Below, piece by piece: positions 8,076 through 15,916 of a stretch of DNA of 64,000 nucleotides. A model generated the notes under the pieces. The model was given only the letters and a program-made list of their open reading frames with translations, searched no databases and was not told the DNA's origin. Position 1 is the stretch's first letter. Every line of letters starts with the position of its first letter. A program made the translations under genes and the position numbers. Source of the DNA: Pseudodesulfovibrio hydrargyri. Lineage in GTDB: Bacteria; Desulfobacterota; Desulfovibrionia; Desulfovibrionales; Desulfovibrionaceae. The DNA lies in NCBI RefSeq assembly GCF_001874525.1, contig NZ_LKAQ01000005.1, forward strand, positions 214,061-278,060. The letters run 5' to 3'.

Positions 8076-8311
8076 GGACGTGGGGGATATGCGTCCCCTC
8101 CGGAATGGGCGCGACAGCCTCTGGCGCAAAGGATCGGCCCCCTTGGAATCAGAAGATTTCAAGGGCTCTTTTCTTTGGCGCCGATCTTGGCGGTGATTGG
8201 CTCAGGTTGCGTGTCAACGGGGAGACAAGCCGTTTTTATTCGGAAAATGGCTTGCATGTCGGCCGGATGGTGGTAAGGTGGGGACAATAATTATTTCCAC
8301 ATGGAGGCATC

Positions 8312-8710
8312 ATGAGCAACAGACGTGTTTTCCTCAAATCGGCCCTGGCCCTGGCGGCCGGGCTTTCCCTCGGTGTCCACAAGGCTTCGGCCGAAACCGG
8401 CCCGTTCCCTTCGAACATCGTCTACACGGCCGACGATCCCGGTATCTGGGAGAAGAAGGCCGCGATTCACCTGCCCCAGGTGAGCATGGCGGACGGCAAA
8501 CTGACCGTGCAGACCAAGCACTCCATGAGCGCGGCCCATTTTATCGTCCGCCATACCGTTGTCGCTGCGGACGGCACGGTCATCGGCGCCACGGTCTTCA
8601 CGCCCGAGGACAAGCCTGTTTCCACCTACGACCTTCCGGCCAAGGGTGAATACTACGCCACAAGCTTCTGTAACCTGCATGATTTCTGGGTAACCAAGTT
8701 CACCGTCTAG
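8312..8710 (+). CDS. Tat-exported superoxide-reductase-like protein
   Basis: 132 residues. The N-terminus has a twin-arginine signal (NRRVFLKS at 3-10, hydrophobic stretch, then ASA at about 25-27), so export of a folded metalloprotein is expected. The rest is a desulfoferrodoxin/neelaredoxin-type domain. All five iron ligands of superoxide reductase can be aligned: His53, His70, His76 (spacing of 6 as in the family), Cys120 and His123 in FCNLH. The Glu-Lys before the first histidine (EKH in active enzymes) is replaced by Ala-Ile, so the usual catalytic lysine is missing. GGAGG precedes the ATG. A strong terminator follows, so it is a single-gene unit. Confidence 0.8.
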   Translation: MSNRRVFLKSALALAAGLSLGVHKASAETGPFPSNIVYTADDPGIWEKKAAIHLPQVSMADGKLTVQTKHSMSAAHFIVRHTVVAADGTVIGATVFTPEDKPVSTYDLPAKGEYYATSFCNLHDFWVTKFTV

Positions 8711-8723
8711 TTCAGCACCAACA

Positions 8724-8760
8724 AAAAAAGCCCGCACGGCATGCCGTGCGGGCTTTTTTT
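8724..8760. terminator. Rho-independent terminator
   Basis: GCCCGCACGGC and GCCGTGCGGGC form a perfect stem at 8730-8753. It is preceded by A7 and followed by T7, so it can work on both strands. It ends the superoxide-reductase-like gene. Confidence 0.92.
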
Positions 8761-9197
8761 GTTGCGTGAGAGGTGGTCATCGATTCGAGCCGGGACCGGG
8801 GAAGGAAGACCGCCAGGAGGAATGAGCTTGTGGTATCTTGCTATTTATATTGGATGAATGGTGAATCGGTCCATGGAAATTTTAACCTGCATGTCGCAAC
8901 AAACGACAAGCGCCCATGATAACAGGCTCCAGTCTGTCATCATCCCGAGTGACGTAATTCCGGAGTGGTTTACATCAAAAGTCGTCCAACAAGGGAAGAG
9001 CGGCCAAATACGGTATCTCATTATTCGGAATAATCGCGGAAACGGCGGAAATGGCCTTTGGGGTGCACTCAAAAGTTGTTTAGCGTCTCCCGGCAGCGAG
9101 ACAGGGGGCGTTTTCTGCTTGAAACCAGGAAGGAACAGTCTGCAAAGATTGAATTCTTCAATTCTAGTCGACAATTGTATGAAAATGGGAAATATAA
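8761..9197. other. Long non-coding stretch upstream of the chemoreceptor
   Basis: About 440 bases with lower GC than the flanks. Open frames here have no good ribosome site, no recognisable motif and atypical codon use, so I do not call a gene. No RNA gene was recognised. It may be a long leader or a relic. Confidence 0.4.
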
Positions 9198-9225
9198 TTG
9201 CATATTGTATTACGTGGGCTATTAT
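9198..9225 (+). promoter_or_regulatory. Putative promoter of the chemoreceptor gene
   Basis: TTGCAT at 9198-9203, 16 bases, TATTAT at 9220-9225, about 30 bases before the start codon. The surrounding AT-rich sequence supports promoter function. No FliA-type promoter was found nearby. Confidence 0.4.
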
Positions 9226-9257
9226 TCCATTAAATTCGCGTAGTGGGAGGGGTTGCC

Positions 9258-11195
9258 ATGAAGATTAGAGCCAAGTTTATTTCGTCGATCATCGTTCCGG
9301 TGGTCGTGTCCGTGGTCGTCATCTCCAGCGTGGTCTCCCTGCAGGTGAGCAGCACGGTCACGGAGCAGTTCAAGATGTCGTCCCAGGAAGAACTGCGTGT
9401 GGTTGACGGCTTCGTCACACAATTGCTGAAGGGGCCTGCAGAAATCGCGAAATACGTCGCTTCCCTTCCGGCCATGACCGAAGGAACGGGAGAGTGGACC
9501 CGCTATTTCGATTTGCCCGCCGGCGACAATCCCGTCCTGCACGAGGGCATGAGCGACAAGGAACGCTCCGCATTCTACACCTTTGAACGGTTGATGAAGT
9601 CCCACCCGGATTTCGCCTACGTCTATGCCGGGCTAGAAGACGGCGGCTACACCCAGTCCCCCAGCGAGAACATGGGCAACAAGTTCGATCCCAGAAAGCG
9701 GCCGTGGTACACCCAGGGCAAGCAGTCGGCCACGGAAGTGACCCTGCTGAGCGCCTACATCACCACCCAAGGGGTGCCGAACATCGGCGTCGTGGCAAAG
9801 GCGCATGACGCCTCCGGCAAGCTCGTGGGCATCGGGGCCGTGGATATGTCCCTGGCGAAGCTTACGGAAATCGCGGCCAGCATCAAGATCGGCAAGACCG
9901 GCTATATGATGATTATCCAGAATGACGGAACCATTTTGGCCGATCCCAGGCACAAGGATTTCGTCTTCAAGAAGATGGGCGAACTGCCCGGAACCTTTGT
10001 GACGTTGGACGGAACAAAGGGCGGACTGGTCGAGGATCTCGACATCGACGGCGTGAACATGTTCGGCAGCGTCTACGTCTCTCCGGAATCCGGCTGGAAG
10101 TACGTGGCGCTCATCGAGCGCGGTGAGATCATGGGCGCGTCCAACACTGCCGTTCTCAACACCGCCGTCATCGGGCTGGTCATCGCGGCCCTGTTCGCCT
10201 TGGGCGGCTGGCGGATCGCCAAGTCCATGACCGGCCCCATCATCCGGAGCGGCGAGTTTACGCGCCAGGTGGCCGGTGGCGATCTGACGGCCGCCATCAC
10301 CGTGTCCGGCAAGGATGAGGTGGCCGTTCTCGCCCAGGACCTGTCCGAAATGGGCCGCACGCTCCGGGGCGTGGTCGGCGACGTCAGAAGCACTGTGGAC
10401 GGAGTGGCCTCCGGAGCGGTGGAGTTGTCGGCCACGGCGGAGAGTCTGGCCCAGGCCGCCACCGAGCAGGCGGCCAATGTCGAGGAGGTGGCCTCGTCCA
10501 TGGAACAGATGTTGGCCAATATCAGTCAGAACGCCGAGAACGCCCGCGAGACCGAGCATATAGCCCAACGATCCGCCGTTGACGCGGAGCGGGGCGGCCA
10601 GTCGGTGGCCCAGACCGTGGTGGCCATGCGCGAGATCGCGGACAAGATATCCGTCATCGAGGAAATCGCCCGGCAGACCAACCTCCTGGCCCTGAACGCG
10701 GCCATCGAAGCGGCCCGGGCGGGTGAGCACGGCAAGGGATTCGCCGTTGTCGCCGCTGAAGTCAGAAAGCTGGCGGAACGCTCCGGCATGGCCGCTGCGG
10801 AAATCAGCGACCTTTCCATCTCGAGCGTGCAGGTGGCCGAGGAAGCGGGTGAAATGCTGGGCAAGATGGTCCCGGACATCAAGCATACCGCAGAGCTCAT
10901 CCAGGAGATCACGGCCGCGAGCAACGAGCAGCAGTCCGGCGCGGAAGGCGTCAATACCGCCATCCATCAACTGGATCAGGTCATCCAGCAGATCGCCTCG
11001 GCCTCGGAGGAGATGTCGTCCACGTCCGAGGAACTGGCCAGCCAGGCCGAGCATCTCAAGAGCGCGGTGGCCTACTTCAAGATCGACGGCAACAGTTCCA
11101 CACGGCCCACTAGGGCGAGCAGGAGAAGTGCCACTCCCGCCCTGCATTCCGAGAGGGGAGAGCCCGGAGGCGGAGACGGGTTCGAGAGATTCTGA
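9258..11195 (+). CDS. Methyl-accepting chemotaxis protein with dCache domain
   Basis: 645 residues. TM1 at about 8-30, a periplasmic dCache-type domain (about 35-280), TM2 near 285-305, a HAMP domain, then the long cytoplasmic coiled coil. The tip has the conserved [20 protein letters not shown]. The sensor contains DPRKRPWY, a downstream tyrosine (SAYIT) and VDMSL, resembling the amino-acid-binding dCache motif; the ligand remains inference. The protein ends in a flexible tail and GFERF, close to the CheR-tethering pentapeptide xWxxF. The ATG at 9258 follows GGGAGGGG; an upstream GTG at 9243 lies before this site. A terminator follows. Confidence 0.93.
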   Translation: MKIRAKFISSIIVPVVVSVVVISSVVSLQVSSTVTEQFKMSSQEELRVVDGFVTQLLKGPAEIAKYVASLPAMTEGTGEWTRYFDLPAGDNPVLHEGMSDKERSAFYTFERLMKSHPDFAYVYAGLEDGGYTQSPSENMGNKFDPRKRPWYTQGKQSATEVTLLSAYITTQGVPNIGVVAKAHDASGKLVGIGAVDMSLAKLTEIAASIKIGKTGYMMIIQNDGTILADPRHKDFVFKKMGELPGTFVTLDGTKGGLVEDLDIDGVNMFGSVYVSPESGWKYVALIERGEIMGASNTAVLNTAVIGLVIAALFALGGWRIAKSMTGPIIRSGEFTRQVAGGDLTAAITVSGKDEVAVLAQDLSEMGRTLRGVVGDVRSTVDGVASGAVELSATAESLAQAATEQAANVEEVASSMEQMLANISQNAENARETEHIAQRSAVDAERGGQSVAQTVVAMREIADKISVIEEIARQTNLLALNAAIEAARAGEHGKGFAVVAAEVRKLAERSGMAAAEISDLSISSVQVAEEAGEMLGKMVPDIKHTAELIQEITAASNEQQSGAEGVNTAIHQLDQVIQQIASASEEMSSTSEELASQAEHLKSAVAYFKIDGNSSTRPTRASRRSATPALHSERGEPGGGDGFERF

Positions 11196-11213
11196 TCCCC
11201 CTGGAACGAGTAA

Positions 11214-11249
11214 GACAGGCCGTCCGTTATATAGAGGGCGGCCTGTTTT
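11214..11249 (+). terminator. Rho-independent terminator after the chemoreceptor
   Basis: ACAGGCCG (11215-11222) pairs with CGGCCTGT (11239-11246) and runs into TTTTC. Confidence 0.8.
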
Positions 11250-11287
11250 CATTTCTAGATCGCAATTCGCCGTGAATTGTTTTGGGA

Positions 11288-11316
11288 TTGACTTTTGAGA
11301 ACGATCGGTCTATTAA
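11288..11316 (+). promoter_or_regulatory. tetR promoter with embedded palindromic operator
   Basis: TTGACT (11288-11293), 17 bases, TATTAA (11311-11316) form a near-consensus promoter. The spacer carries AGAACGATCGGTCT (11298-11311), a near-perfect 14-bp palindrome. It overlaps the first base of the -10 box, so a bound repressor would block RNA polymerase. The palindrome resembles TetR-family operators of the AGACC-GATC-GGTCT type. Confidence 0.75.
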
Positions 11317-11345
11317 GTGGCCAACTCATACCAAAAGAGATTGGA

Positions 11346-11930
11346 ATGGCAAGGAACAAGGAATATGAAAAGGACCAGGTGTTGAACGCCGCCACGCGCG
11401 TATTCTGGGAAAAGGGATACACCGGCACTTCGGTCAACGCCTTGGTCCAGGCCACGGGACTGGGCAAACGGAGCATGTACAAGGAGTTCGGCAGCAAGGA
11501 AAATCTCTTTCGGGAATGCCTCCAGAACTACATGTTCAATCTGAACAGGGAGGCCAGCTCCATTTTAAGTCGCCAGCCACTGGGACTGGCCAATATCGAA
11601 GCCTTTTTTGCCAACCGCATTGATCAGGCGAGCATCTGCGACAGCGATGGTTGTATGGTCATAAATTCCGCTGTTGAAAAAAAGCTTATCGATGCCGGAA
11701 CGTTTGATCTGGTCCAAGAGTCCCTGGCCGGTCTTGAGGATGCTTTTTTTGCCTGCCTTGAGGCTGCCGCCGACAGGGGAGAAATTCCGGAGGGCAAAGA
11801 CCTCGAAGTCCTGGCGGGATTCTTGATGACCTTCACGGCGGGCATGATGGCCCTATGCAAGACCAAACCCGGAAAAATGGCCTTGACCGCACGTGTGGAT
11901 ACCGCCCTCAGCATTGTAAAAAATAAATGA
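11346..11930 (+). CDS. TetR family transcriptional regulator (NemR/AcrR-like)
   Basis: 194 residues. The N-terminal helix-turn-helix (about 8-55) contains ATRVFWEKGYTGTSVNAL and GLGKRSMYKEFGSKENLF, typical of TetR proteins. The C-terminal ligand domain contains DGCMVINSAVE, with Cys103 in the position where this subfamily often has a conserved cysteine; Cys98 is nearby. In NemR-type regulators such cysteines sense electrophiles, so a redox-sensing role is possible but inferred. It probably represses itself through the palindrome in its promoter, and the operon starting at 12030 through a second copy. The ATG at 11346 fits family length. Confidence 0.9.
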   Translation: MARNKEYEKDQVLNAATRVFWEKGYTGTSVNALVQATGLGKRSMYKEFGSKENLFRECLQNYMFNLNREASSILSRQPLGLANIEAFFANRIDQASICDSDGCMVINSAVEKKLIDAGTFDLVQESLAGLEDAFFACLEAAADRGEIPEGKDLEVLAGFLMTFTAGMMALCKTKPGKMALTARVDTALSIVKNK

Positions 11931-11977
11931 TCCTCTTTGGTTTGCGTGAGCCTGACCAGTTTTTTTTATACATATTG

Positions 11978-11991
11978 AGAACGATTGTTTT
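11978..11991 (+). promoter_or_regulatory. Second, degenerate copy of the TetR operator
   Basis: AGAACGATTGTTTT matches the left half of the tetR operator exactly (AGAACGAT) and the right half loosely. It lies 39 bases before the DUF169 start codon. This suggests that the same TetR protein controls the downstream three-gene operon. I could not fix the -35 and -10 boxes here. Confidence 0.6.
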
Positions 11992-12029
11992 ACTTTGAAA
12001 ATCAAACAAAATAGCAACAAGGAATTACG

Positions 12030-12758
12030 ATGAAACCAGACGTGAAAAGATTGGTGGAAACCGTTGGCATCGAGACACCGCTCATCGGCTATTATAATGT
12101 GCAAGACACTGAGGGATTCGGTGCATTCGCCAAACCCGGTTCGTGTATCTTCGCTTCGATTGATCAGTGTTTCCAAGGGGAATACATCCATGTCTCCCCA
12201 GATGATTTCAAATGCATCGGAGCCAGGTATTGGATGTGCGGCGTCGAGACCCTGCCTCGGGAGAAATTCGCCCACATGTTGGCGGAAGGAGAAGGACTGA
12301 AATGCTCGACTGATCTCATGGGCAAGTGGCTTGACAGCCAGCCGCCTTTTAAAGGGGAGTATGAGCATATCGTTGTCGGTCCTTTGAAAGACGACCAGTA
12401 CGACTCCCTCAAATCGGTCACTTTCTACGTCACCCCTGATCAACTGGCCTGCCTGGTCATGGCCTGCGAGTACGATAATGCCGGTGTGAATCCTCCGCCG
12501 GTCCAGGCTCCCTTTGGATCGGGCTGTGCGCAACTGGCCGCCGTCTTGCGGGATTTCGATCTCCCCAAAGCCGTCATCGGTGCAACGGACCTGGGCATGC
12601 GCAAATACCTGCCGGAAAATATCCTCGCGTTTACGGTCACCAAGTCCATGTTCGAACGGATCTGCAATCTGGATGAAAACAGCTTCCTGCATAAGTCCCT
12701 GTGGAGAAAGCTGACCGAGGCCCGAGGAAATCGTCCCGAGACCGGGGCGGAGGGCTAA
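12030..12758 (+). CDS. DUF169 family protein
   Basis: 242 residues with the DUF169 features: an early ETPLIGYY segment, a central FYVTPDQLACLVMACEY, then FGSGCAQL, GATDLGMRKYLP and ILAFTVTKSMFE. The family is common in anaerobes and has no assigned biochemical function. Cysteines in IFASIDQC, KCIG, WMCG and SGCAQ could bind metal or take part in redox chemistry, but that is speculation. AAGGA precedes the ATG. It is the first gene of a probable three-gene operon with the selenoprotein peroxiredoxin and the Old Yellow Enzyme. Confidence 0.85.
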   Translation: MKPDVKRLVETVGIETPLIGYYNVQDTEGFGAFAKPGSCIFASIDQCFQGEYIHVSPDDFKCIGARYWMCGVETLPREKFAHMLAEGEGLKCSTDLMGKWLDSQPPFKGEYEHIVVGPLKDDQYDSLKSVTFYVTPDQLACLVMACEYDNAGVNPPPVQAPFGSGCAQLAAVLRDFDLPKAVIGATDLGMRKYLPENILAFTVTKSMFERICNLDENSFLHKSLWRKLTEARGNRPETGAEG

Positions 12759-12804
12759 GAATCACCGGACTCCCAACCTGTACTTTGCAAACAAGGAAAC
12801 TAAA

Positions 12805-13464
12805 ATGAAATTGCAAGACAAGCTCCGCACCATGAAAACGAGCCTGGAAAGCAACATCCCGAGCCGGGTGCTTGAGGTTATGCACCGGGCCACTGATGAT
12901 CTTGCGAATTCGGGGATTCTTGAAAAGGCCCTGAAAGTCGGCGATCGGATGCCGGACTTCGCGCTTCCCGATTCCAACGGCACCAAGGTGCGGCTTTCCG
13001 CCGCCCTGGCAAACGGCCCGCTGGTGCTCACCTTTTTCCGAGGCCAGTGGTGACCGTATTGTGTAGCAGAGCTGGAAGCTCTCAACGACTTTCTACCCGA
13101 GTTTCATTCCCTGAGCGCAACCCTTCTGGCCGTATCTCCACAGCGCCGCCCCTTTAACCGGCAGGTCATCCGTGACGCCAACCTCGGTTTTGAGATCCTT
13201 TCCGATACCGGCAACAGGTTGGCCAAGGCGTTCGGGCTGGCGTTCACCCTTTCCGGCGCTCTCAAGGAGGTCTACAAATCGTTCAACCTGGATCTGGAAC
13301 GGATCAACGGCGACGACTCCTGGGTTCTCGCCATGCCCGCGCGCTATGTCGTTGATCGGCATGGAGTGATCCGTTTCGCAGACGTGAATCCCGATTACAC
13401 TGTCCGGACGGAACCGGAAGAGACTCTGGCTGAGTTGAAAAGGCTGAAGGAAGGAAATGAATGA
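12805..13464 (+). CDS. Peroxiredoxin-like selenoprotein (in-frame TGA read as selenocysteine)
   Basis: 219 residues if the TGA at 13051-13053 is decoded as selenocysteine. Without that the frame is open from 12805 to 13464, and the two halves lie in the same frame. Codon 83 falls in FFRGQW-U-PYC, which aligns with RGGWCPYC of peroxiredoxin-like AhpC/TSA proteins. The selenocysteine therefore replaces the first redox cysteine and Cys86 is its partner. The thioredoxin fold is evident: VGDRMPDFALPDSNGTKVRL before the site; LAVSPQ, FEILSDTGNRLAKAFG and PARYVVDRHGVIRFAD after it. A SECIS-like hairpin follows the TGA. AAGGAAA precedes the ATG and the stop overlaps the next gene. The likely role is thiol-dependent reduction of peroxides. 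Automatic annotation would probably split it or call it a pseudogene. Confidence 0.88.
13051..13082 (+). promoter_or_regulatory. Selenocysteine codon and SECIS-like element
   Basis: The TGA at 13051-13053 is followed by AGAGCT (13068-13073), loop GGA (13074-13076) and AGCTCT (13077-13082). The apical loop lies 21 bases after the TGA and contains guanines, which fits the general rules for bacterial SECIS elements. The stem is short (6 bp), so the structure is modest but well placed. Confidence 0.7.
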
Positions 13465-14570
13465 GCGGCATGTTTGAGCCCGTATCCATCGGCGTCTTGT
13501 CCCTGAAGAACCGGTTTGTCCGGTCCGCCACCTGCGAAGCAATGGCGGACGGAAAGGGCGGCGTTACCCCGGCGTTGGTCAAGACGTATGCCTATCTCGC
13601 AAAGGGCGGGGTGGGGCTGATCATAAGCGGCCACGCAAATGTTGAGAAAAGGGGCATCGGCGGTCCGGGCCAGATCGGCATCTATGACGATTTTCTGTTG
13701 CCGGGGCTTGAAGAACTGACCCGCGCGGTCCATGCGGCGGATGGAAGGATCGTTGTCCAACTGGCCCATCAGGGCATATGGGCGGTCCCTGTGTTGTCGG
13801 GCATGGAGCCTCTGGGGCCATCCGATTCCACGGCCGAAGGGCGCACTCCTGCCCGGGCCGTGACACGGAAAGAGATTGAGGAGACAATCGGCTCCTTTGC
13901 CGATGCGGCTCTTCGGGCAAAAAAGGCGGGCTTTGACGGGGTTCAGATCCACGCCGCCCACGGATTCTATCTGGGGGCGTTCCTTTCATCCTTCTACAAC
14001 AATCGAAAGGATGCCTACGGAGGGCCTCTGGAAAACCGCGCCCGGATTCTGGTGGAAGTCCTGGACGCCATCCGGGAAAAAGTGGGCCGGGACTATCCTG
14101 TCCTGGTCAAGATAAATGCCGACGACTATCTGGAGGACGGTTTCACCGAGGCGGATATGTTGAGGGTCTGCACCCTGCTGGAAGCCCATGGCATTGACGC
14201 CATCGAGCTTTCCGGCGGCACGATGGATCCTTTGGGGAAACATGGCCCGGCCCGGCCGGGCAGGAAAGGCCCCGAAGCCTGGTACGCTCAAAGCGCGCAA
14301 CGTTTGAAAGAGACCGTCAATGTCCCGGTGATCCTGGTAGGGGGGATACGCTCCTTTGCCACGGCTCGAAACCTCGTGGAAACAGGTGCGTGCGACGCCG
14401 TCGGCCTCAGCCGCCCCCTGATCCGCCAGCCGGATCTTATCCGTCGCTGGAAACGCGATCATCATGAAATGCCCGCCTGCCTGGCCTGCAACGGATGCTT
14501 CCAATCGGCCGCCGATGGCCGAGGGTTGCGGTGTATCCTGGAAGAAAGGAAAAGGGATCGATCCGCCTAG
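13461..14570 (+). CDS. Old Yellow Enzyme family NADH:flavin oxidoreductase
   Basis: 369 residues, an FMN-binding TIM barrel. Cys25 in RSATCEAMAD matches the redox-tuning cysteine of YqjM-type enzymes. His164 and His167 (QIHAAHGFYLGAFLS) are the usual substrate-anchoring pair, followed by NNRKDAYGG and the phosphate-binding VGGIRSF region. The C-terminus has Cys340, Cys343, Cys346 and Cys358 (C-x2-C-x2-C-x11-C), close to the 4Fe-4S motif of 2,4-dienoyl-CoA reductases, but the NADPH-binding domains of those enzymes are absent. It overlaps the selenoprotein stop by 4 bases, so translational coupling is likely. Expected reaction: reduction of activated C=C bonds, detoxifying electrophiles. Confidence 0.9.
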   Translation: MSGMFEPVSIGVLSLKNRFVRSATCEAMADGKGGVTPALVKTYAYLAKGGVGLIISGHANVEKRGIGGPGQIGIYDDFLLPGLEELTRAVHAADGRIVVQLAHQGIWAVPVLSGMEPLGPSDSTAEGRTPARAVTRKEIEETIGSFADAALRAKKAGFDGVQIHAAHGFYLGAFLSSFYNNRKDAYGGPLENRARILVEVLDAIREKVGRDYPVLVKINADDYLEDGFTEADMLRVCTLLEAHGIDAIELSGGTMDPLGKHGPARPGRKGPEAWYAQSAQRLKETVNVPVILVGGIRSFATARNLVETGACDAVGLSRPLIRQPDLIRRWKRDHHEMPACLACNGCFQSAADGRGLRCILEERKRDRSA

Positions 14571-14587
14571 GGAGGCCTTAAAAAAAA

Positions 14588-14618
14588 GAAAACCCCTGAA
14601 ATGATTTCAGGGGTTTTC
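14588..14618. terminator. Bidirectional terminator
   Basis: AACCCCTGAAAT and ATTTCAGGGGTT form a long stem flanked by A and T runs. It ends the TetR-regulated operon and may also end transcription from the opposite tRNA gene. Confidence 0.88.
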
Positions 14619-14628
14619 GTCTCATTCG

Positions 14629-14705
14629 TGGTAGCGAGGAGAGGACTTGAACCTCCGACTCTGCGGATATGAGCCGCATGCTCTAACCAACTGAGCTACC
14701 TCGCC
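14629..14705 (-). tRNA. tRNA-Met (CAT anticodon)
   Basis: 77 bases including the encoded CCA at 14629-14631. The acceptor stem GGCGAGG pairs with CCTCGCT (one G-T pair at the end). The D-arm GCTCAGTTGGTTAGAGC, anticodon arm TGCGG-CTCATAT-CCGCA and T-arm with GTTCAAG are all present. The CAT anticodon indicates elongator methionine; a lysidine-modified tRNA-Ile cannot be ruled out by eye. It is not the initiator type, as the three G-C anticodon pairs are absent. Confidence 0.93.
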
Positions 14706-14798
14706 ACGTTTGTTTCGCCGAAGCGGTCACAGTCTATAGACCGTCTTTTCGGGCTTGGCAAGTGTAAATTTCCGGTTCGGGCTGAAAAATGGAACATA

Positions 14799-15590
14799 TT
14801 ACAAAAACAGGAGAATCAGGGCGGCCAGGGCAATGCGGTATACGGCGAAGGGGCGCAGGGTCAGGCGGCCCAGCAGGACGATGAACCCCTTGACGGCCAG
14901 CCAGGCCGCGATGAAGGAGACCACGAAGCCGATGAGCAGGAAGATCAAGTCGCCTGTCTCGAACAGAGCGTAGTTCTTGAGAAAGTCGTAGCCCGTGGCG
15001 GCGAACATGATGGGCACGGCCGCGATGAAGGAGTACTCGGCGGCCACAGTGCGCTTGGCGCCCAGGAGCATGCCGCCCATGATGGTCGAGGCGGACCGGG
15101 AAAAGCCGGGCCACAGGGCCAGGCACTGGAACAAGCCGATGCCGAGCGCCGTCTTCGGGGTGATCTCGTCCAGGGTCAAGGTGGTGCTGCGGTTGTCCAT
15201 GCCCTCGACCACGAAGATGAGCACCGCGCCTACGGCCAGGGCCACGGCCACGGTAAAGGGCGAGAAAAGGTATTCCTTGATGTAGTGATGGGTCAGCAGC
15301 CCGAGCACCGAGGCGGGCAGGGAGGTCAGGAACAGGAGCCACAGGCCGTACACGCCCGAGAACTTGCGGCTTTTGTCCGGGAAGAGCAGCCCCACGAAGC
15401 GGTCCCAGTACAGGACCACCACGGCCAGGATGGCCCCGAGCTGGATGACGATCTCAAAGGTCTCGGCCTTGGGGCCGGTGAAGTTCAGGAGATGTCCGGC
15501 GATGATCAGGTGGCCGGTGCTCGAGATGGGTAGGAATTCGGTCAGGCCTTCGACAATGCCGAGAATGATCGCAACATACCAGGGTGCCAT
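14799..15590 (-). CDS. uppP: Undecaprenyl-diphosphate phosphatase
   Basis: 263 residues, about seven to eight membrane helices. Both BacA/UppP signatures are present: EGLTEFLPISSTGH near residue 14 and PGFSRSAST near 160. The enzyme dephosphorylates undecaprenyl diphosphate, recycling the lipid carrier for peptidoglycan and O-antigen building; overproduction gives bacitracin resistance. GAGGAT precedes the ATG. It is transcribed alone, with the tRNA-Met gene downstream on the same strand. Confidence 0.96.
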   Translation of the reverse strand: MAPWYVAIILGIVEGLTEFLPISSTGHLIIAGHLLNFTGPKAETFEIVIQLGAILAVVVLYWDRFVGLLFPDKSRKFSGVYGLWLLFLTSLPASVLGLLTHHYIKEYLFSPFTVAVALAVGAVLIFVVEGMDNRSTTLTLDEITPKTALGIGLFQCLALWPGFSRSASTIMGGMLLGAKRTVAAEYSFIAAVPIMFAATGYDFLKNYALFETGDLIFLLIGFVVSFIAAWLAVKGFIVLLGRLTLRPFAVYRIALAALILLFL

Positions 15591-15724
15591 GTGATCCTCA
15601 TGAGCGAAATAGGGTTGGGACGGGCAATACGCTAGGGTCTAGCCCAGGTAATGCCGTCTTGCAACCCTGCGGAAGCTGGTGTATTTCGTTTCGCTGGAAC
15701 CATGTTCAACAACAGGAGCGAGCC

Positions 15725-15907
15725 ATGACGACCGTAATGCCGCAGAGCGAATTGACCCGCAAGGCCGTGGCCTGGATTTGCGAGACGCGTGACAACGGCG
15801 ACAAGAGGGCGCTCCCCGCGCTCATCGAAGAGGCTGGCGTGCGCTTCAATCTTGGTCCCAGGGACATGGAGTTCCTTCTGCGCTTCTTCAAGGAAAACAA
15901 GGGCTGA
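15725..15907 (+). CDS. Small conserved-looking protein, function unknown
   Basis: 60 residues, mostly helical by composition, with a neutral to basic character (LTRKAVAWICETR, then LIEEAGVRFNLGPRDMEFLLRFF). The ATG at 15725 follows GGAGCGAG, a good ribosome site. It ends 9 bases before lptF and could be cotranscribed with it. I do not recognise the family; similar tiny genes precede lptFG in related sulfate reducers as far as I recall. Confidence 0.6.
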   Translation: MTTVMPQSELTRKAVAWICETRDNGDKRALPALIEEAGVRFNLGPRDMEFLLRFFKENKG

Positions 15908-15916
15908 TTCCTTCCG

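Noticed and set aside
8858..9268. 136-codon open frame before the chemoreceptor
   Set aside because: No ribosome site, no motif, atypical composition, and it runs into the real gene start.
9633..11252. Long minus-strand open frame opposite the chemoreceptor
   Set aside because: Antisense shadow of a clear methyl-accepting chemotaxis protein.
13051..13053. TGA as a true nonsense mutation making the peroxiredoxin a pseudogene
   Set aside because: Frame and codon use continue perfectly on both sides, the codon falls on the redox-active position and a SECIS-like hairpin follows. Selenocysteine is the simpler reading.
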